Below, piece by piece: positions 18,528-27,304 of a stretch of DNA of 64,000 nucleotides. The stretch is from the NCBI RefSeq assembly GCF_902825325.1, contig NZ_CADEAR010000002.1, forward strand, positions 124,001 to 188,000. The letters are read 5' to 3'. Made by a program: the position numbers and the translations under genes. The notes beneath the pieces were generated by a model. It had not been told where the DNA came from. It searched no databases and worked only from the letters and a program-made list of their open reading frames with translations. The DNA comes from Brucella tritici. GTDB taxonomy: Bacteria; Pseudomonadota; Alphaproteobacteria; Rhizobiales; Rhizobiaceae. The number at the start of each line of letters is the position of its first letter. Positions within the stretch are counted from its first letter, which is position 1.

Positions 18528-19666
18528 TGACCGACACCACCCTCACCCCAACCACAAAGCCGGTAAAACGTCCGTTTCTGTCGCCACTCAACAAGCGCCG
18601 CTGGCAGAACTTCAAGGCCAACAAGCGCGGTTACTGGTCGCTGTGGATTTTCCTGTTCCTGCTCATCGCAGCGCTTTGTTCCGAGTTCATCGCGAATGAC
18701 CGGCCTATCCTCGTTTCCTACAAGGGCGAGCTGCTGATGCCGGTTTTCGTCGATTATCCGGAAGAGAAATTCGGCGGCTTTTATGCCGTTACCGATTATC
18801 GCGACCCGGTGATACAGGACGAGATCAACAATAATGGCTGGGCTATCTGGCCGCCGATCCGCTATTCCTACAACACCGTGAACAACGAGATACCGGAAGC
18901 AGCGCCGTCGAAGCCGTTCTGGCTCTATTCGGCGGAAGAACGCTGCCAGCGCTATCCACAGGGCGTGAGCGATCCCAATTGCCGCTTTGGCAATTTCAAT
19001 CTGCTCGGCACCGACGATCAGGCGCGCGATGTCTTCGCACGCGCACTCTACGGCTTTCGCATTTCGGTGTTGTTCGGCCTGATTCTCACCTTCTTCTCCG
19101 CCATCATCGGCGTGACGGCTGGTGCAGTTCAGGGCTATTTCGGTGGCTGGGTCGATCTTTTGTTCCAGCGCTTCATTGAAATCTGGTCCTCGATCCCGGT
19201 TCTCTACCTGTTGCTGATTATCGCGGCGATATTGCCGCCCGGCTTCTGGGTGCTTCTGGGCATCATGCTTCTGTTCTCATGGGTGGCTTTCGTCGGTGTT
19301 GTGCGCGCGGAATTTTTGCGGGCCCGAAACTTCGAATATGTGAATGCCGCGCGTGCGCTCGGCGTGAAGAACGGTACCATCATGTGGCGGCATCTCCTGC
19401 CCAACGCCATGGTCGCGACACTGACCTTCCTGCCTTTCATTCTGAACGGTTCTATCACCACGCTGACCTCGCTCGACTTCCTCGGTTTCGGCCTGCCGCC
19501 CGGTTCAGCTTCGCTGGGCGAACTGCTCGCACAAGGCAAGAATAACCTGCAGGCACCCTGGCTCGGCATTACAGGCTTTGTGGTCATCTCGCTGATGCTG
19601 TCGCTTCTGATCTTCATCGGTGAGGCAACACGCGACGCCTTCGATCCGCGAAAGGCATTTCAATGA
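18524..19666 (+). CDS. yejE: Peptide ABC transporter permease YejE
   Basis: 380 residues, the DppC/OppC-class partner of YejB. Features are a cytoplasmic N-terminal start ([20 protein letters not shown]), one transmembrane helix, a large periplasmic domain of about 110 residues specific to YejE, then five helices. The EAA loop is [20 protein letters not shown] and the C-terminal [16 protein letters not shown] is a family signature. It overlaps yejF by four bases. Confidence 0.95.
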   Translation: MMTDTTLTPTTKPVKRPFLSPLNKRRWQNFKANKRGYWSLWIFLFLLIAALCSEFIANDRPILVSYKGELLMPVFVDYPEEKFGGFYAVTDYRDPVIQDEINNNGWAIWPPIRYSYNTVNNEIPEAAPSKPFWLYSAEERCQRYPQGVSDPNCRFGNFNLLGTDDQARDVFARALYGFRISVLFGLILTFFSAIIGVTAGAVQGYFGGWVDLLFQRFIEIWSSIPVLYLLLIIAAILPPGFWVLLGIMLLFSWVAFVGVVRAEFLRARNFEYVNAARALGVKNGTIMWRHLLPNAMVATLTFLPFILNGSITTLTSLDFLGFGLPPGSASLGELLAQGKNNLQAPWLGITGFVVISLMLSLLIFIGEATRDAFDPRKAFQ

Positions 19667-21324
19667 GTGGGCCAATGAGCGGGTCAATGAACGAATCAGG
19701 GAACAAAATCCTGCTGTCCGTCCGCGATCTATCTGTAGCCTTCCGCCAGAATGGCGAGGAACGCATTTCCGTGGATCGTGTATCCTTCGACATTACCGAA
19801 GGTGAAACGGTAGCCCTTGTCGGCGAATCGGGATCAGGCAAATCCGTTTCGGCCTTGTCGATCCTCAAGCTGCTGCCCTATCCATCTGCCAGCCATCCTT
19901 CCGGAGAAATTCTTTTCAACGGCAAGGATTTGATGAAGGCTTCGGAGCCGGAACTGCGCCGTGTGCGCGGCAACGACATCACCATGATCTTTCAGGAGCC
20001 GATGACCTCGCTCAATCCGCTGCACAGTGTGGAGCGGCAGATCGGTGAAATCCTGAAAATGCATCAAGGCATGGGGGAGCAGGCCGCACGGGCGCGGACG
20101 CTGGAACTTCTGAACGAAGTCGGCATTCGCGAACCGGAAAAGCGCCTGTCGGCCTTCCCGCACCAGCTTTCCGGCGGGCAGCGCCAGCGCGTCATGATCG
20201 CCATGGCGCTTGCCAACAAGCCGAAACTGCTGATTGCCGACGAGCCGACCACGGCACTCGATGTCACCGTGCAGGCGCAAATCTTGAAGCTGCTCGCCGA
20301 GTTGAAAGCCGCACAGGGCATGTCGATGCTCTTCATCACCCACGACCTCGGTATCGTGCGCAAGATCGCCGACAAGGTCTGCGTGATGAGCAAGGGCAAG
20401 ATCGTCGAGGCCGGGCCGACCAAGGAGATTTTCGAAAACCCGCAGCATCCTTACACCAAGCACCTGCTTGCCGCCGAACCGAAGGGCGAGCCGCCTGCTG
20501 CTGATCCGGCAGCAAAAACGGTAATGGAAGGCAAGGATATCCGCGTCTGGTTCCCGATCAAGAAGGGCTTCATGCGCAAGACCGTCGACCATGTGAAGGC
20601 GGTGGACGGGATCGACGTAAACTTACGCGCCGGACAGACGCTCGGCGTCGTCGGCGAATCAGGTTCCGGCAAGACGACGCTTGGCCTCGCATTGTCGCGC
20701 ATGATTTCATCCAGGGGCGAGATCAGGTTCGACGGGCGCGATATTGCCAAGTTCAGCTTCAAGGATATGCGCCCGCTTCGCCGCGAGATGCAGATCGTGT
20801 TTCAGGACCCGTTCGGCTCGCTTTCCCCGCGCATGACCATCGCGGATATCATCGCCGAAGGGCTTCTGGTGCATGAGCCTAAACTGTCGGCAGACGAACG
20901 CGATGCGCGTGTCGTTGCCGCGCTCAACGAGGTCAATCTCGATCCGGAAACCCGCTTCCGCTATCCGCACGAATTTTCCGGTGGCCAGCGCCAGCGCGTC
21001 GCCATTGCACGTGCCATGGTGTTGAACCCGAAATTCGTCATGCTGGACGAACCGACATCCGCGCTCGATATGAGCGTGCAGGCACAGGTGGTCGATCTGT
21101 TACGCGCATTGCAGAAGAAGCATGATCTCGCTTATCTTTTCATAAGCCACGACCTGAAAGTGGTGCGGGCGCTGGCCAATGACGTGCTGGTGATGCGTAA
21201 CGGCAAGGCAGTCGAATATGGCGCGGCGAAGGATGTCTTCGCCCACCCGCAGACCGATTATACCAAGGCGTTGATGGCGGCAGCCTTCCGCATGGAAGCA
21301 ACAGAGGGAGGAACGAAGCAATGA
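19663..21324 (+). CDS. yejF: Peptide ABC transporter ATP-binding protein YejF, two ATPase domains
   Basis: 553 residues with two fused ABC domains. The first has Walker A GESGSGKS, signature LSGGQRQRV and Walker B LLIADEPTTALD; the second has GESGSGKTT, FSGGQRQRVAIARAMV and VMLDEPTSALD. Both domains carry the oligopeptide-transporter C-terminal extension after the ATPase core. It energises the YejB-YejE channel from the cytosolic side. The first ATG overlaps the yejE stop; later in-frame ATGs at 19675 and 19687 are possible starts. It is coupled by ATGA overlap to the following dehydrogenase gene. Confidence 0.95.
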   Translation: MSGPMSGSMNESGNKILLSVRDLSVAFRQNGEERISVDRVSFDITEGETVALVGESGSGKSVSALSILKLLPYPSASHPSGEILFNGKDLMKASEPELRRVRGNDITMIFQEPMTSLNPLHSVERQIGEILKMHQGMGEQAARARTLELLNEVGIREPEKRLSAFPHQLSGGQRQRVMIAMALANKPKLLIADEPTTALDVTVQAQILKLLAELKAAQGMSMLFITHDLGIVRKIADKVCVMSKGKIVEAGPTKEIFENPQHPYTKHLLAAEPKGEPPAADPAAKTVMEGKDIRVWFPIKKGFMRKTVDHVKAVDGIDVNLRAGQTLGVVGESGSGKTTLGLALSRMISSRGEIRFDGRDIAKFSFKDMRPLRREMQIVFQDPFGSLSPRMTIADIIAEGLLVHEPKLSADERDARVVAALNEVNLDPETRFRYPHEFSGGQRQRVAIARAMVLNPKFVMLDEPTSALDMSVQAQVVDLLRALQKKHDLAYLFISHDLKVVRALANDVLVMRNGKAVEYGAAKDVFAHPQTDYTKALMAAAFRMEATEGGTKQ

Positions 21325-22280
21325 CAAACAATGATAAGGGCAATATCCTTCTGGCGATCACCGACTGGGACCCGGAAATCTGGCTGAAGACGTTTCGGGA
21401 TCACGCGCCGGACCGCCCGGTGGTGACGGATCGCACGGAAAACGATCCTTCCATCAAATATGCGCTCGTATGGAAGCAGAAGCCCGGCTCGCTTGAGAAC
21501 CTGCCCAATCTGAAGGTTATCTTCTCGCTGGGCGCAGGCGTCGATCACGTCTTCCGCGATGACCGGATTCCCGATGTGCCGCTGGTGCGCATCATCTCCG
21601 ACGATCTTACCATGCGCATGACGGAATATGTCGTCTGGCAGGTGCTGGACCATCACCGTCTCGGACAGCGCTATCGCAAGCAGCAGCAGAATCATGTCTG
21701 GCACGAGGATCGCCGCCAGCCAGCCGCGCACGAGGTGACGGTCGGCATCATGGGCCTCGGTGTGCTCGGGCGCGATGCTGCTGAAAAGCTGAAGTTGCTC
21801 GGCTTCAATGTCACCGGCTGGAGCCGCCGCCAGCAAGAGATCGATGGCGTGCAGACCTATCATGGCAAGGACGGTTTTGGGAAATTCCTCAAGACGGCCG
21901 ACATATTCGTCTGCCTGCTGCCGCTGACGCCTGACACAAAGGGTATCCTCTCCATGTCGATGTTTGCGCAACTGAAGAGCGACGGGCCGCTCGGTGCTCC
22001 GGTGCTGATCAATGCCGGACGCGGCGGTCTTCAGAATGAGGCGGATATTCTGGCCGCGCTCGATCGCGGGCTTCTTTCGGCAGCTTCGCTTGATGTGTTC
22101 ACGCAGGAACCGTTGCCAACCAGCAGCCCGCTCTGGGATCATCCGCGTGTGACGATCACACCGCATGCGGCGGCAAGCTCATCTGCTACCGCCCTTGTGC
22201 CGCAGATCATCCGGCAGATCGAAGCTTTTGAGCGCGACGGAACGCTGGAACACATCGTCGACCGCAACACGCAGTATTAA
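21321..22280 (+). CDS. D-2-hydroxyacid dehydrogenase, GhrA-like
   Basis: 319 residues. The protein belongs to the NAD(P)-dependent D-2-hydroxyacid dehydrogenases and resembles glyoxylate/hydroxypyruvate reductase A. The Rossmann motif is VGIMGLGVLGRDAAEKL; the catalytic residues are Arg in NAGRGG, Glu in DVFTQEPL and His in TPHAAASS. The substrate-binding loop FSLGAGVDHV is of GhrA type. It overlaps yejF by four bases, so it is the last gene of the transporter operon, which is not an obvious functional pairing. It overlaps the convergent aconitase X small subunit gene by four bases. Confidence 0.9.
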   Translation: MTNNDKGNILLAITDWDPEIWLKTFRDHAPDRPVVTDRTENDPSIKYALVWKQKPGSLENLPNLKVIFSLGAGVDHVFRDDRIPDVPLVRIISDDLTMRMTEYVVWQVLDHHRLGQRYRKQQQNHVWHEDRRQPAAHEVTVGIMGLGVLGRDAAEKLKLLGFNVTGWSRRQQEIDGVQTYHGKDGFGKFLKTADIFVCLLPLTPDTKGILSMSMFAQLKSDGPLGAPVLINAGRGGLQNEADILAALDRGLLSAASLDVFTQEPLPTSSPLWDHPRVTITPHAAASSSATALVPQIIRQIEAFERDGTLEHIVDRNTQY

Positions 22281-22693
22281 GCAGCGATCCCGATTGCCCC
22301 ATCCTCGCCGACCGTCACCCGATGGCCGGCGAATTGCTTTTGCGCTTCGCGGTCGAGTTCAATGGCGATAGGCACGTCATGCCCCATTTCACGCGCCACG
22401 ATGAGGCCAAGGAGCAGGATCGCATCCGGTTCGTGCAGGACAATGGCCGCAGGCGCATGACCGCTATGGACCAGTTCCAGAAGAACGGCTGCAGCCGATG
22501 AAGACCCGATGGTCCCAGGCAGGCACAACACACGGCCGGCAATGCTCTGCCCATGTTCCGGATGGCGCACGTCGGCAATCCGCCCGCTCTTCGGATCGAC
22601 ACCGCCCCAGAAACTGATCGGCGCAGAGAGAACCAGCGCCTCAGCATCGGCCCCTTTGCCTGCAACGAGTATGGAACTTTCCCCTGTGCTCAT
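22277..22693 (-). CDS. Aconitase X small subunit (DUF126 swivel domain)
   Basis: 138 residues from the ATG at 22693, which overlaps the stop codon of the large subunit (ATGA). The upstream part of the frame has no family similarity. The swivel-domain pattern SFWGGVDPKSGRIADVRHPE, LPGTIGSSSAAAVLLEL and APAAIVLHEPDAILLLG is that of DUF126. With the large subunit it makes a two-chain AcnX enzyme. Characterised bacterial AcnX proteins dehydrate cis-3-hydroxy-L-proline; this substrate is probable here but not proven. Confidence 0.9.
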   Translation of the reverse strand: MSTGESSILVAGKGADAEALVLSAPISFWGGVDPKSGRIADVRHPEHGQSIAGRVLCLPGTIGSSSAAAVLLELVHSGHAPAAIVLHEPDAILLLGLIVAREMGHDVPIAIELDREAQKQFAGHRVTVGEDGAIGIAA

Positions 22694-23949
22694 GCCGCCT
22701 GTCTCCCGAAAACCGGCCTGCCCGCGACAGCACTTTCCACGCATTCTTCCAGCGAGCCGTAAAGCACGCCATAGCCGGTATTGCCGGGTGCATAATGGGC
22801 GAACTTTCCTGAATTGGTCATCAGGACGGCATCATCCTTGAGCGGCAAAATGGGTGTAACGACCACGCATGTATCGGCGACAATGACGACGCCTGCTTTT
22901 TCAAGCGCCTGCCTGCGTCCGTCTTTCTCCAGTTCGACCAGCGCATGACGGCCCGTGCAGGCATAAAGCGGCACTGCGAGCTTGCGTTCCGCTATCGTGC
23001 GCTCCAGGCGGTCGAATTCGGTTATCGAAAGATGCGGACTGCCAATGGCAACAGCGTCGATATGATCCACCCGCTCGACCGTCGAAAGCCGCTTGTGCGT
23101 CGCCTCGATCATTTCTCGCGTGACGTTGATGACGCCCTCCGGCTTCTGGTGCTGCAAAGCCGTTTCAAGATCGGGAGCCTCGGGCGTCACGCCTGCAATA
23201 TGGAACAGACCGACTGCGCCAACCGATGCCGATGCCGCGCCAAAAGCCTTTAGATCGTCTTCATCGGGATGGACAGGATGACCAGCAACGACACCGATAT
23301 TCGTGCCCACGCTGCGACCGAACAGATTGCCGAGAATGGGCCAGGCCACTTCTGAGGACAGGAAAGCCGGATCGAGTGCCGAAATATCGATCACCACCGT
23401 GGCGCGACGGTTTTGGCTTTGATGCAAACCATAATCGGGCGCACGGCCAGCAATCGCGCACGCAATATCGAGAAAGTCGCCGTAGCGATTGGTGCGCGCG
23501 CCGAGGACCGAATTGCAGAATACGACTGCATTGGATTCACCCCAGGCGACATCAGTGCCCTTTGCAGGCCTGTGCCCGGCCTGATAGGGAGCGCAGGTCC
23601 AGGTCGGCTCGCAGCCGAGCTTGATATAAGCTCGCATCATACGCTTGGCCATATCGGCCTCGTGAGCCGGCAACAGATTACGCGAACAGCCTGTCAGATC
23701 GATAGAGCCGACATTGAGCGTAGAACGCACCTTTACCTTTGCACCGCCCTCAACCAGCTTTTCTGCAAAAAGCGTTCCGCTGTCGCCGTGATAAAGCGCG
23801 CCGTCAATATGAGCGGATGCAACAGGGATCAGACGCGGCGCACCCATCAATCTTGCAGTATCGGCCACGATGCGCATGGCCATCGCAGCGCCTTCTCCCT
23901 GATCGCCTGCGGCTGTCGACCGCTCTTCATGGGTTAATGTCAGTGCCAT
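22690..23949 (-). CDS. Aconitase X large catalytic subunit (DUF521)
   Basis: 419 residues from the ATG at 23949 (MALTLTHEERSTAAGDQGEG); the frame runs upstream but inside the moeB gene. The protein is the catalytic chain of the aconitase X superfamily: AHIDGALYHGDSGTLFAEKL near residue 45, a metal/cluster-ligand region with GCEPTWTCAPYQAG and WGESNAVVFCNSVLGARTNR, and a C-terminal VVTPILPLKDDAVLMTNSGK. Its start overlaps the end of moeB by 23 bases. No proline racemase or hydroxyproline gene is adjacent, so the pathway has to be completed elsewhere in the genome. Confidence 0.92.
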   Translation of the reverse strand: MALTLTHEERSTAAGDQGEGAAMAMRIVADTARLMGAPRLIPVASAHIDGALYHGDSGTLFAEKLVEGGAKVKVRSTLNVGSIDLTGCSRNLLPAHEADMAKRMMRAYIKLGCEPTWTCAPYQAGHRPAKGTDVAWGESNAVVFCNSVLGARTNRYGDFLDIACAIAGRAPDYGLHQSQNRRATVVIDISALDPAFLSSEVAWPILGNLFGRSVGTNIGVVAGHPVHPDEDDLKAFGAASASVGAVGLFHIAGVTPEAPDLETALQHQKPEGVINVTREMIEATHKRLSTVERVDHIDAVAIGSPHLSITEFDRLERTIAERKLAVPLYACTGRHALVELEKDGRRQALEKAGVVIVADTCVVVTPILPLKDDAVLMTNSGKFAHYAPGNTGYGVLYGSLEECVESAVAGRPVFGRQAA

Positions 23950-24721
23950 GCTCAGCCTTTTTGCGTGCCTTGTAACGAATGGTCTCAAAACGGACATTCA
24001 GGGCATTATAGAGCAGCAGACGACCGACCAGCGGCTCGCCGATGCCAGTAATGAGCTTGATGACTTCCATCGCCTGCAGGCTGCCGATCACACCCGGCAG
24101 GACGCCAAGCACACCGGCCTCAGCGCAGGTTGGCACCGTTCCAGGTGGCGGCGCCTCCGGGAAAAGATCGCGATAAGATGGGTTCTGTGTGCCATCCGGC
24201 CCGGTCGTATAGGGCATCAGCACGGTGACCGTGCCATCAAAACGGCCCATGGCACCCGTCACGAGCGGTCTTCCCACTCCGGCAGCAGCATCGGCCAGAA
24301 TATAGCGCGTCGTGAAATTGTCCGAACCATCCACCAAGACGTCATAATTGCCGATCAAGGCTTCGACGTTGTCCGCATCGAGGCGAAGCTGGTGTCCTTC
24401 CACCTTCACATGCGGGTTGATGCGGGCAATAGTGGCAAGCGCGCTTTCCACCTTTGGCTGGCCCACACTTTCCGTATCGTGAATGACCTGTCGTTGCAGG
24501 TTCGATAGTGAAACAGTGTCGTCATCGACAATGCCGAGCGTGCCGACACCGGCAGCCGCCAGATATTGCAGCACAGGCGCGCCAAGCCCGCCTGCGCCTA
24601 CGATCAGCACACGCGCGGCCTTCAGCTTCTGCTGGCCCGGACCGCCAATTTCCGGCAGCACGATATGGCGCGCATAGCGTTCAAGTTCTTCGGACGAAAA
24701 TGGTCTGGATGGTGCATTCAT
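23927..24721 (-). CDS. moeB: MoeB/ThiF family adenylyltransferase
   Basis: 264 residues. E1-like enzyme that adenylates the C-terminus of a sulfur carrier such as MoaD (or ThiS). The nucleotide loop is VGAGGLGAPV (residues 41-50), then DDDTVSLSNLQRQVIHDTES, DNFTTRYILAD and the region around Cys199 (PTCAEAGVLG). The paired zinc cysteines of E. coli MoeB are missing: the first pair is replaced in PSYRDLFPE and the C-terminus ends without CxxC. No moaD or thiS lies nearby, so whether it serves molybdopterin or thiamine cannot be told. Confidence 0.88.
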   Translation of the reverse strand: MNAPSRPFSSEELERYARHIVLPEIGGPGQQKLKAARVLIVGAGGLGAPVLQYLAAAGVGTLGIVDDDTVSLSNLQRQVIHDTESVGQPKVESALATIARINPHVKVEGHQLRLDADNVEALIGNYDVLVDGSDNFTTRYILADAAAGVGRPLVTGAMGRFDGTVTVLMPYTTGPDGTQNPSYRDLFPEAPPPGTVPTCAEAGVLGVLPGVIGSLQAMEVIKLITGIGEPLVGRLLLYNALNVRFETIRYKARKKAEHGTDINP

Positions 24722-24805
24722 GCCTCAAACATATGCCTCTCCCAAGGCGCTGTCAGCGGATATTTTGCCTCACGGCACGATGCCAAAATGGAACCGGTTT
24801 TCGGA

Positions 24806-25969
24806 TCAGGCGTCGGACAGTCTGGTGAGATGACCGGCAGAGACGTTGAAGAATTGCGCTTCCCCTTCGAGCGCTTCGAAAAGGGCGCGATCCGTACCGG
24901 TCATGAAAGCCTGCCCACCCAGTTCATCAAGGATGCCGAAGAGCGCGGCGCGGCGTCCCGTATCGAGATGCGCGGCGATTTCATCGAGCAGGAGTATCGG
25001 AGCCATACCGGAAAGCTCTGCCGTCAGTCGTGCATGGGCAAGCACGAGACCGATCAAAAGCGCCTTTTGCTCACCCGTGGAACAGAGCGCGGCGGGCATG
25101 GCCTTGGGGCGATGCTGGACGATCAGATCGGTGCGATGCGGGCCATCGAGCGTGCGGCCTGCCGCCCGGTCCCGCGTGCGGCCATCGCGTAGGGTACGGC
25201 GGAAATCCTCTTCAAGATCGAGCGCTGCCTCGACATTGATTCGCTGCTCCAGCGCCCCCTCCAGAAAGCAATCGGCCTTTGGAAACGGTCCTTCGGCAGG
25301 AAGCCGTTCGATCATCGCCGCAATCAGGCGCATGGCTTCGGCGCGCGCAGCGGCAATGGCCGTGCCCAGCTCCGCCATCTGGCTTTCAATCGCATCCAGC
25401 CATTGATCGTCATTGTTGCCATCGTTCAGCAAGCGATTGCGACTGCGCATCGCTTTCTCATAATCGAGCACGCGTTTGCCGTGGGCAGTATCGATGGCAA
25501 GCACCATGCGATCAAGAAAACGCCGGCGATCAGAAGCGCCTCCGGTGAAAAGTCCATCCATCGATGGCACTACCCAGAGGATGCGCGCATAGTCGAGCAT
25601 ATCATCGCCGGAGGCCGCAATACCGTTGATACGAACCTTGCGGCCACCCTCGCCACCACCAGCGGTTCCGGTGCCGACTTCAGCCTCACCATAGATCATA
25701 CAGTCGAGCGCCGCATGAATGGCAAAGCCGTCCAGCGAGTTGGTGCGGGCAACATCGTCATAGGCGGCACGGCGCAGGCCGCGTCCCGGTGACAGGAAGG
25801 AAATTGCTTCGATCAGATTGGTCTTGCCGGAGCCATTCTCACCTGTCAGCACGACATGGCCGGGGCCAAGCGGCAGTGACAGTTCCGCATAATTGCGGAA
25901 ATTCAAAAGCTTGAGCCGCCGGATCGAAACTCGTTCCGTGCGGCTTTGATTAGGCTCAGGCGTATTCAC
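24806..25969 (-). CDS. recF: DNA replication and repair protein RecF
   Basis: 387 residues. RecF is an SMC-like ATPase that directs RecOR/RecA loading at gapped DNA. Walker A is GENGSGKTNLIEAISFLSPG near residue 40; the ABC-type signature is SCSTGEQKA-like (ALCSTGEQKALLIGLVLAHA), and Walker B is ILLLDEIAAHLD. It follows dnaN by 11 bases on the same strand, the conserved dnaA-dnaN-recF order. Confidence 0.96.
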   Translation of the reverse strand: MNTPEPNQSRTERVSIRRLKLLNFRNYAELSLPLGPGHVVLTGENGSGKTNLIEAISFLSPGRGLRRAAYDDVARTNSLDGFAIHAALDCMIYGEAEVGTGTAGGGEGGRKVRINGIAASGDDMLDYARILWVVPSMDGLFTGGASDRRRFLDRMVLAIDTAHGKRVLDYEKAMRSRNRLLNDGNNDDQWLDAIESQMAELGTAIAAARAEAMRLIAAMIERLPAEGPFPKADCFLEGALEQRINVEAALDLEEDFRRTLRDGRTRDRAAGRTLDGPHRTDLIVQHRPKAMPAALCSTGEQKALLIGLVLAHARLTAELSGMAPILLLDEIAAHLDTGRRAALFGILDELGGQAFMTGTDRALFEALEGEAQFFNVSAGHLTRLSDA

Positions 25970-25980
25970 TTTTCTGTTCT

Positions 25981-27099
25981 TTAAACACGCATCGGCATCA
26001 GGACGTACAACACATCTTCATCGCCAGTGTCGCGCACCAGTGTCGGCGAACCGGCGTCGGCGAGCATGAAGACCGCATCCGAACCGGAAAGCTGGCTCGT
26101 AATGTCGAGCAGATATTTCGAATTGAACCCGATATCGAGCGGGTCGGCGTCATAGTCCGCCGCAAGCTCATCGGTTGCGCTGCCGGAATCAGGGTTGTTG
26201 ACGGTGAGCGTCAGTTGGCCATCGGCAATCGAAAGTTTTACCGCGCGGCCACGTTCGCTCGAAATGGTCGAGACGCGATCCACGGAGGCCGCAAACTCCT
26301 GGCGACCGATGGTGAGCTTCTTGTCATTGCCAGACGGAATGACGCGCTGGTAATCCGGGAAGGTGCCGTCAATCAGCTTCGAGGTGAGGACGACCGATCC
26401 AACGGTGAATCGAATCTTGGCGTCCGACAGTTCGACTGTAACGACCACATCCGGCACATCGACCAGCTTCTGCAGTTCAGCAACTGTCTTCCGCGGGATG
26501 ATGATACCCGGCATGCCTTCCGTGCCGGACGGCGCTTCCAGCTCGGCGCGCGCCAGACGGTGACCGTCGGTCGCGACAGCGCGCAGCTTCAAGGCGCCAT
26601 CGCTTTCGATAGCGTGGAAGAAAATGCCATTGAGGTAATAACGGGTTTCTTCCGTCGAAATCGCAAATTGCGTGCGGTCGATGAGACGCTTCAGCGCCTG
26701 CGCCTCGATCCGGAACGAATGAGTGAAGGCACCGGCGGTCAATTCCGGAAAATCGGACTGCGGCAGGCATTGCAGGCGGAAGGACGACTTGCCGGAAATG
26801 ACCGACATGGAACCGCCATCCGGATTGGTGGACAGCATGACTTCAGCGCCATCAGGCAGCTTGCGGACAATATCATAGAGAAGATGCGCTGGAACCGTCG
26901 TGGCGCCTGCCTGTTCCACCATGGCGGCCGTCGCTTCGTTGACCTCAAGATCAAGGTCGGTCGCCTTGAGTGCGAGGCTTGCCCCCTCCGCCTGCAAAAG
27001 CACGTTCGACAGAATCGGTATCGTGTTGCGGCGCTCCACGACGCGATGGACGTGGTTGAGAGATTTGAGAAGGTTCGATCGCTCTAGGGTAACACGCAT
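25981..27099 (-). CDS. dnaN: DNA polymerase III subunit beta (sliding clamp)
   Basis: 372 residues from the ATG at 27099 (MRVTLERSNLLKSLNHVHRV), the family start; the frame reaches 27138 but the extra 13 residues are not conserved. The three clamp domains are recognisable, with RRNTIPILSNVLLQAEG in domain I and SELSGSD-VFMLADAGSPTLVRD near the end. The C-terminus ends in the typical YVLMPMRV. It lies 205 bases downstream of dnaA with a terminator between. Confidence 0.97.
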   Translation of the reverse strand: MRVTLERSNLLKSLNHVHRVVERRNTIPILSNVLLQAEGASLALKATDLDLEVNEATAAMVEQAGATTVPAHLLYDIVRKLPDGAEVMLSTNPDGGSMSVISGKSSFRLQCLPQSDFPELTAGAFTHSFRIEAQALKRLIDRTQFAISTEETRYYLNGIFFHAIESDGALKLRAVATDGHRLARAELEAPSGTEGMPGIIIPRKTVAELQKLVDVPDVVVTVELSDAKIRFTVGSVVLTSKLIDGTFPDYQRVIPSGNDKKLTIGRQEFAASVDRVSTISSERGRAVKLSIADGQLTLTVNNPDSGSATDELAADYDADPLDIGFNSKYLLDITSQLSGSDAVFMLADAGSPTLVRDTGDEDVLYVLMPMRV

Positions 27100-27224
27100 G
27101 TTCAAACGCACTCGCTCGCTGGGACAGGGCAACTGCATCTGACGGGCAGGCAGGCGGCCCCTGTCGATAAGGCGCCGGGGCGCCAGAAGGTCCGTTAAAG
27201 TGGCAGATTTTTAAGGAGAAAAGC

Positions 27225-27266
27225 AAGCCCGCGCCGTGTCGGAAAGCGACAGGGCCCGGGCTTTTT
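27225..27266. terminator. Hairpin between dnaA and dnaN
   Basis: AAGCCCGCGCC... pairs with GGGCCCGGGCTTTTT around a loop with GAAA. The T run is on the plus strand; in the dnaA direction the stem is followed by GCTTTTCTCC. It could attenuate or end dnaA transcription before dnaN. Confidence 0.65.
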
Positions 27267-27304
27267 GTTGATAACCGCCGTTGATAGCGGGGATGGTTTA
27301 CCGA

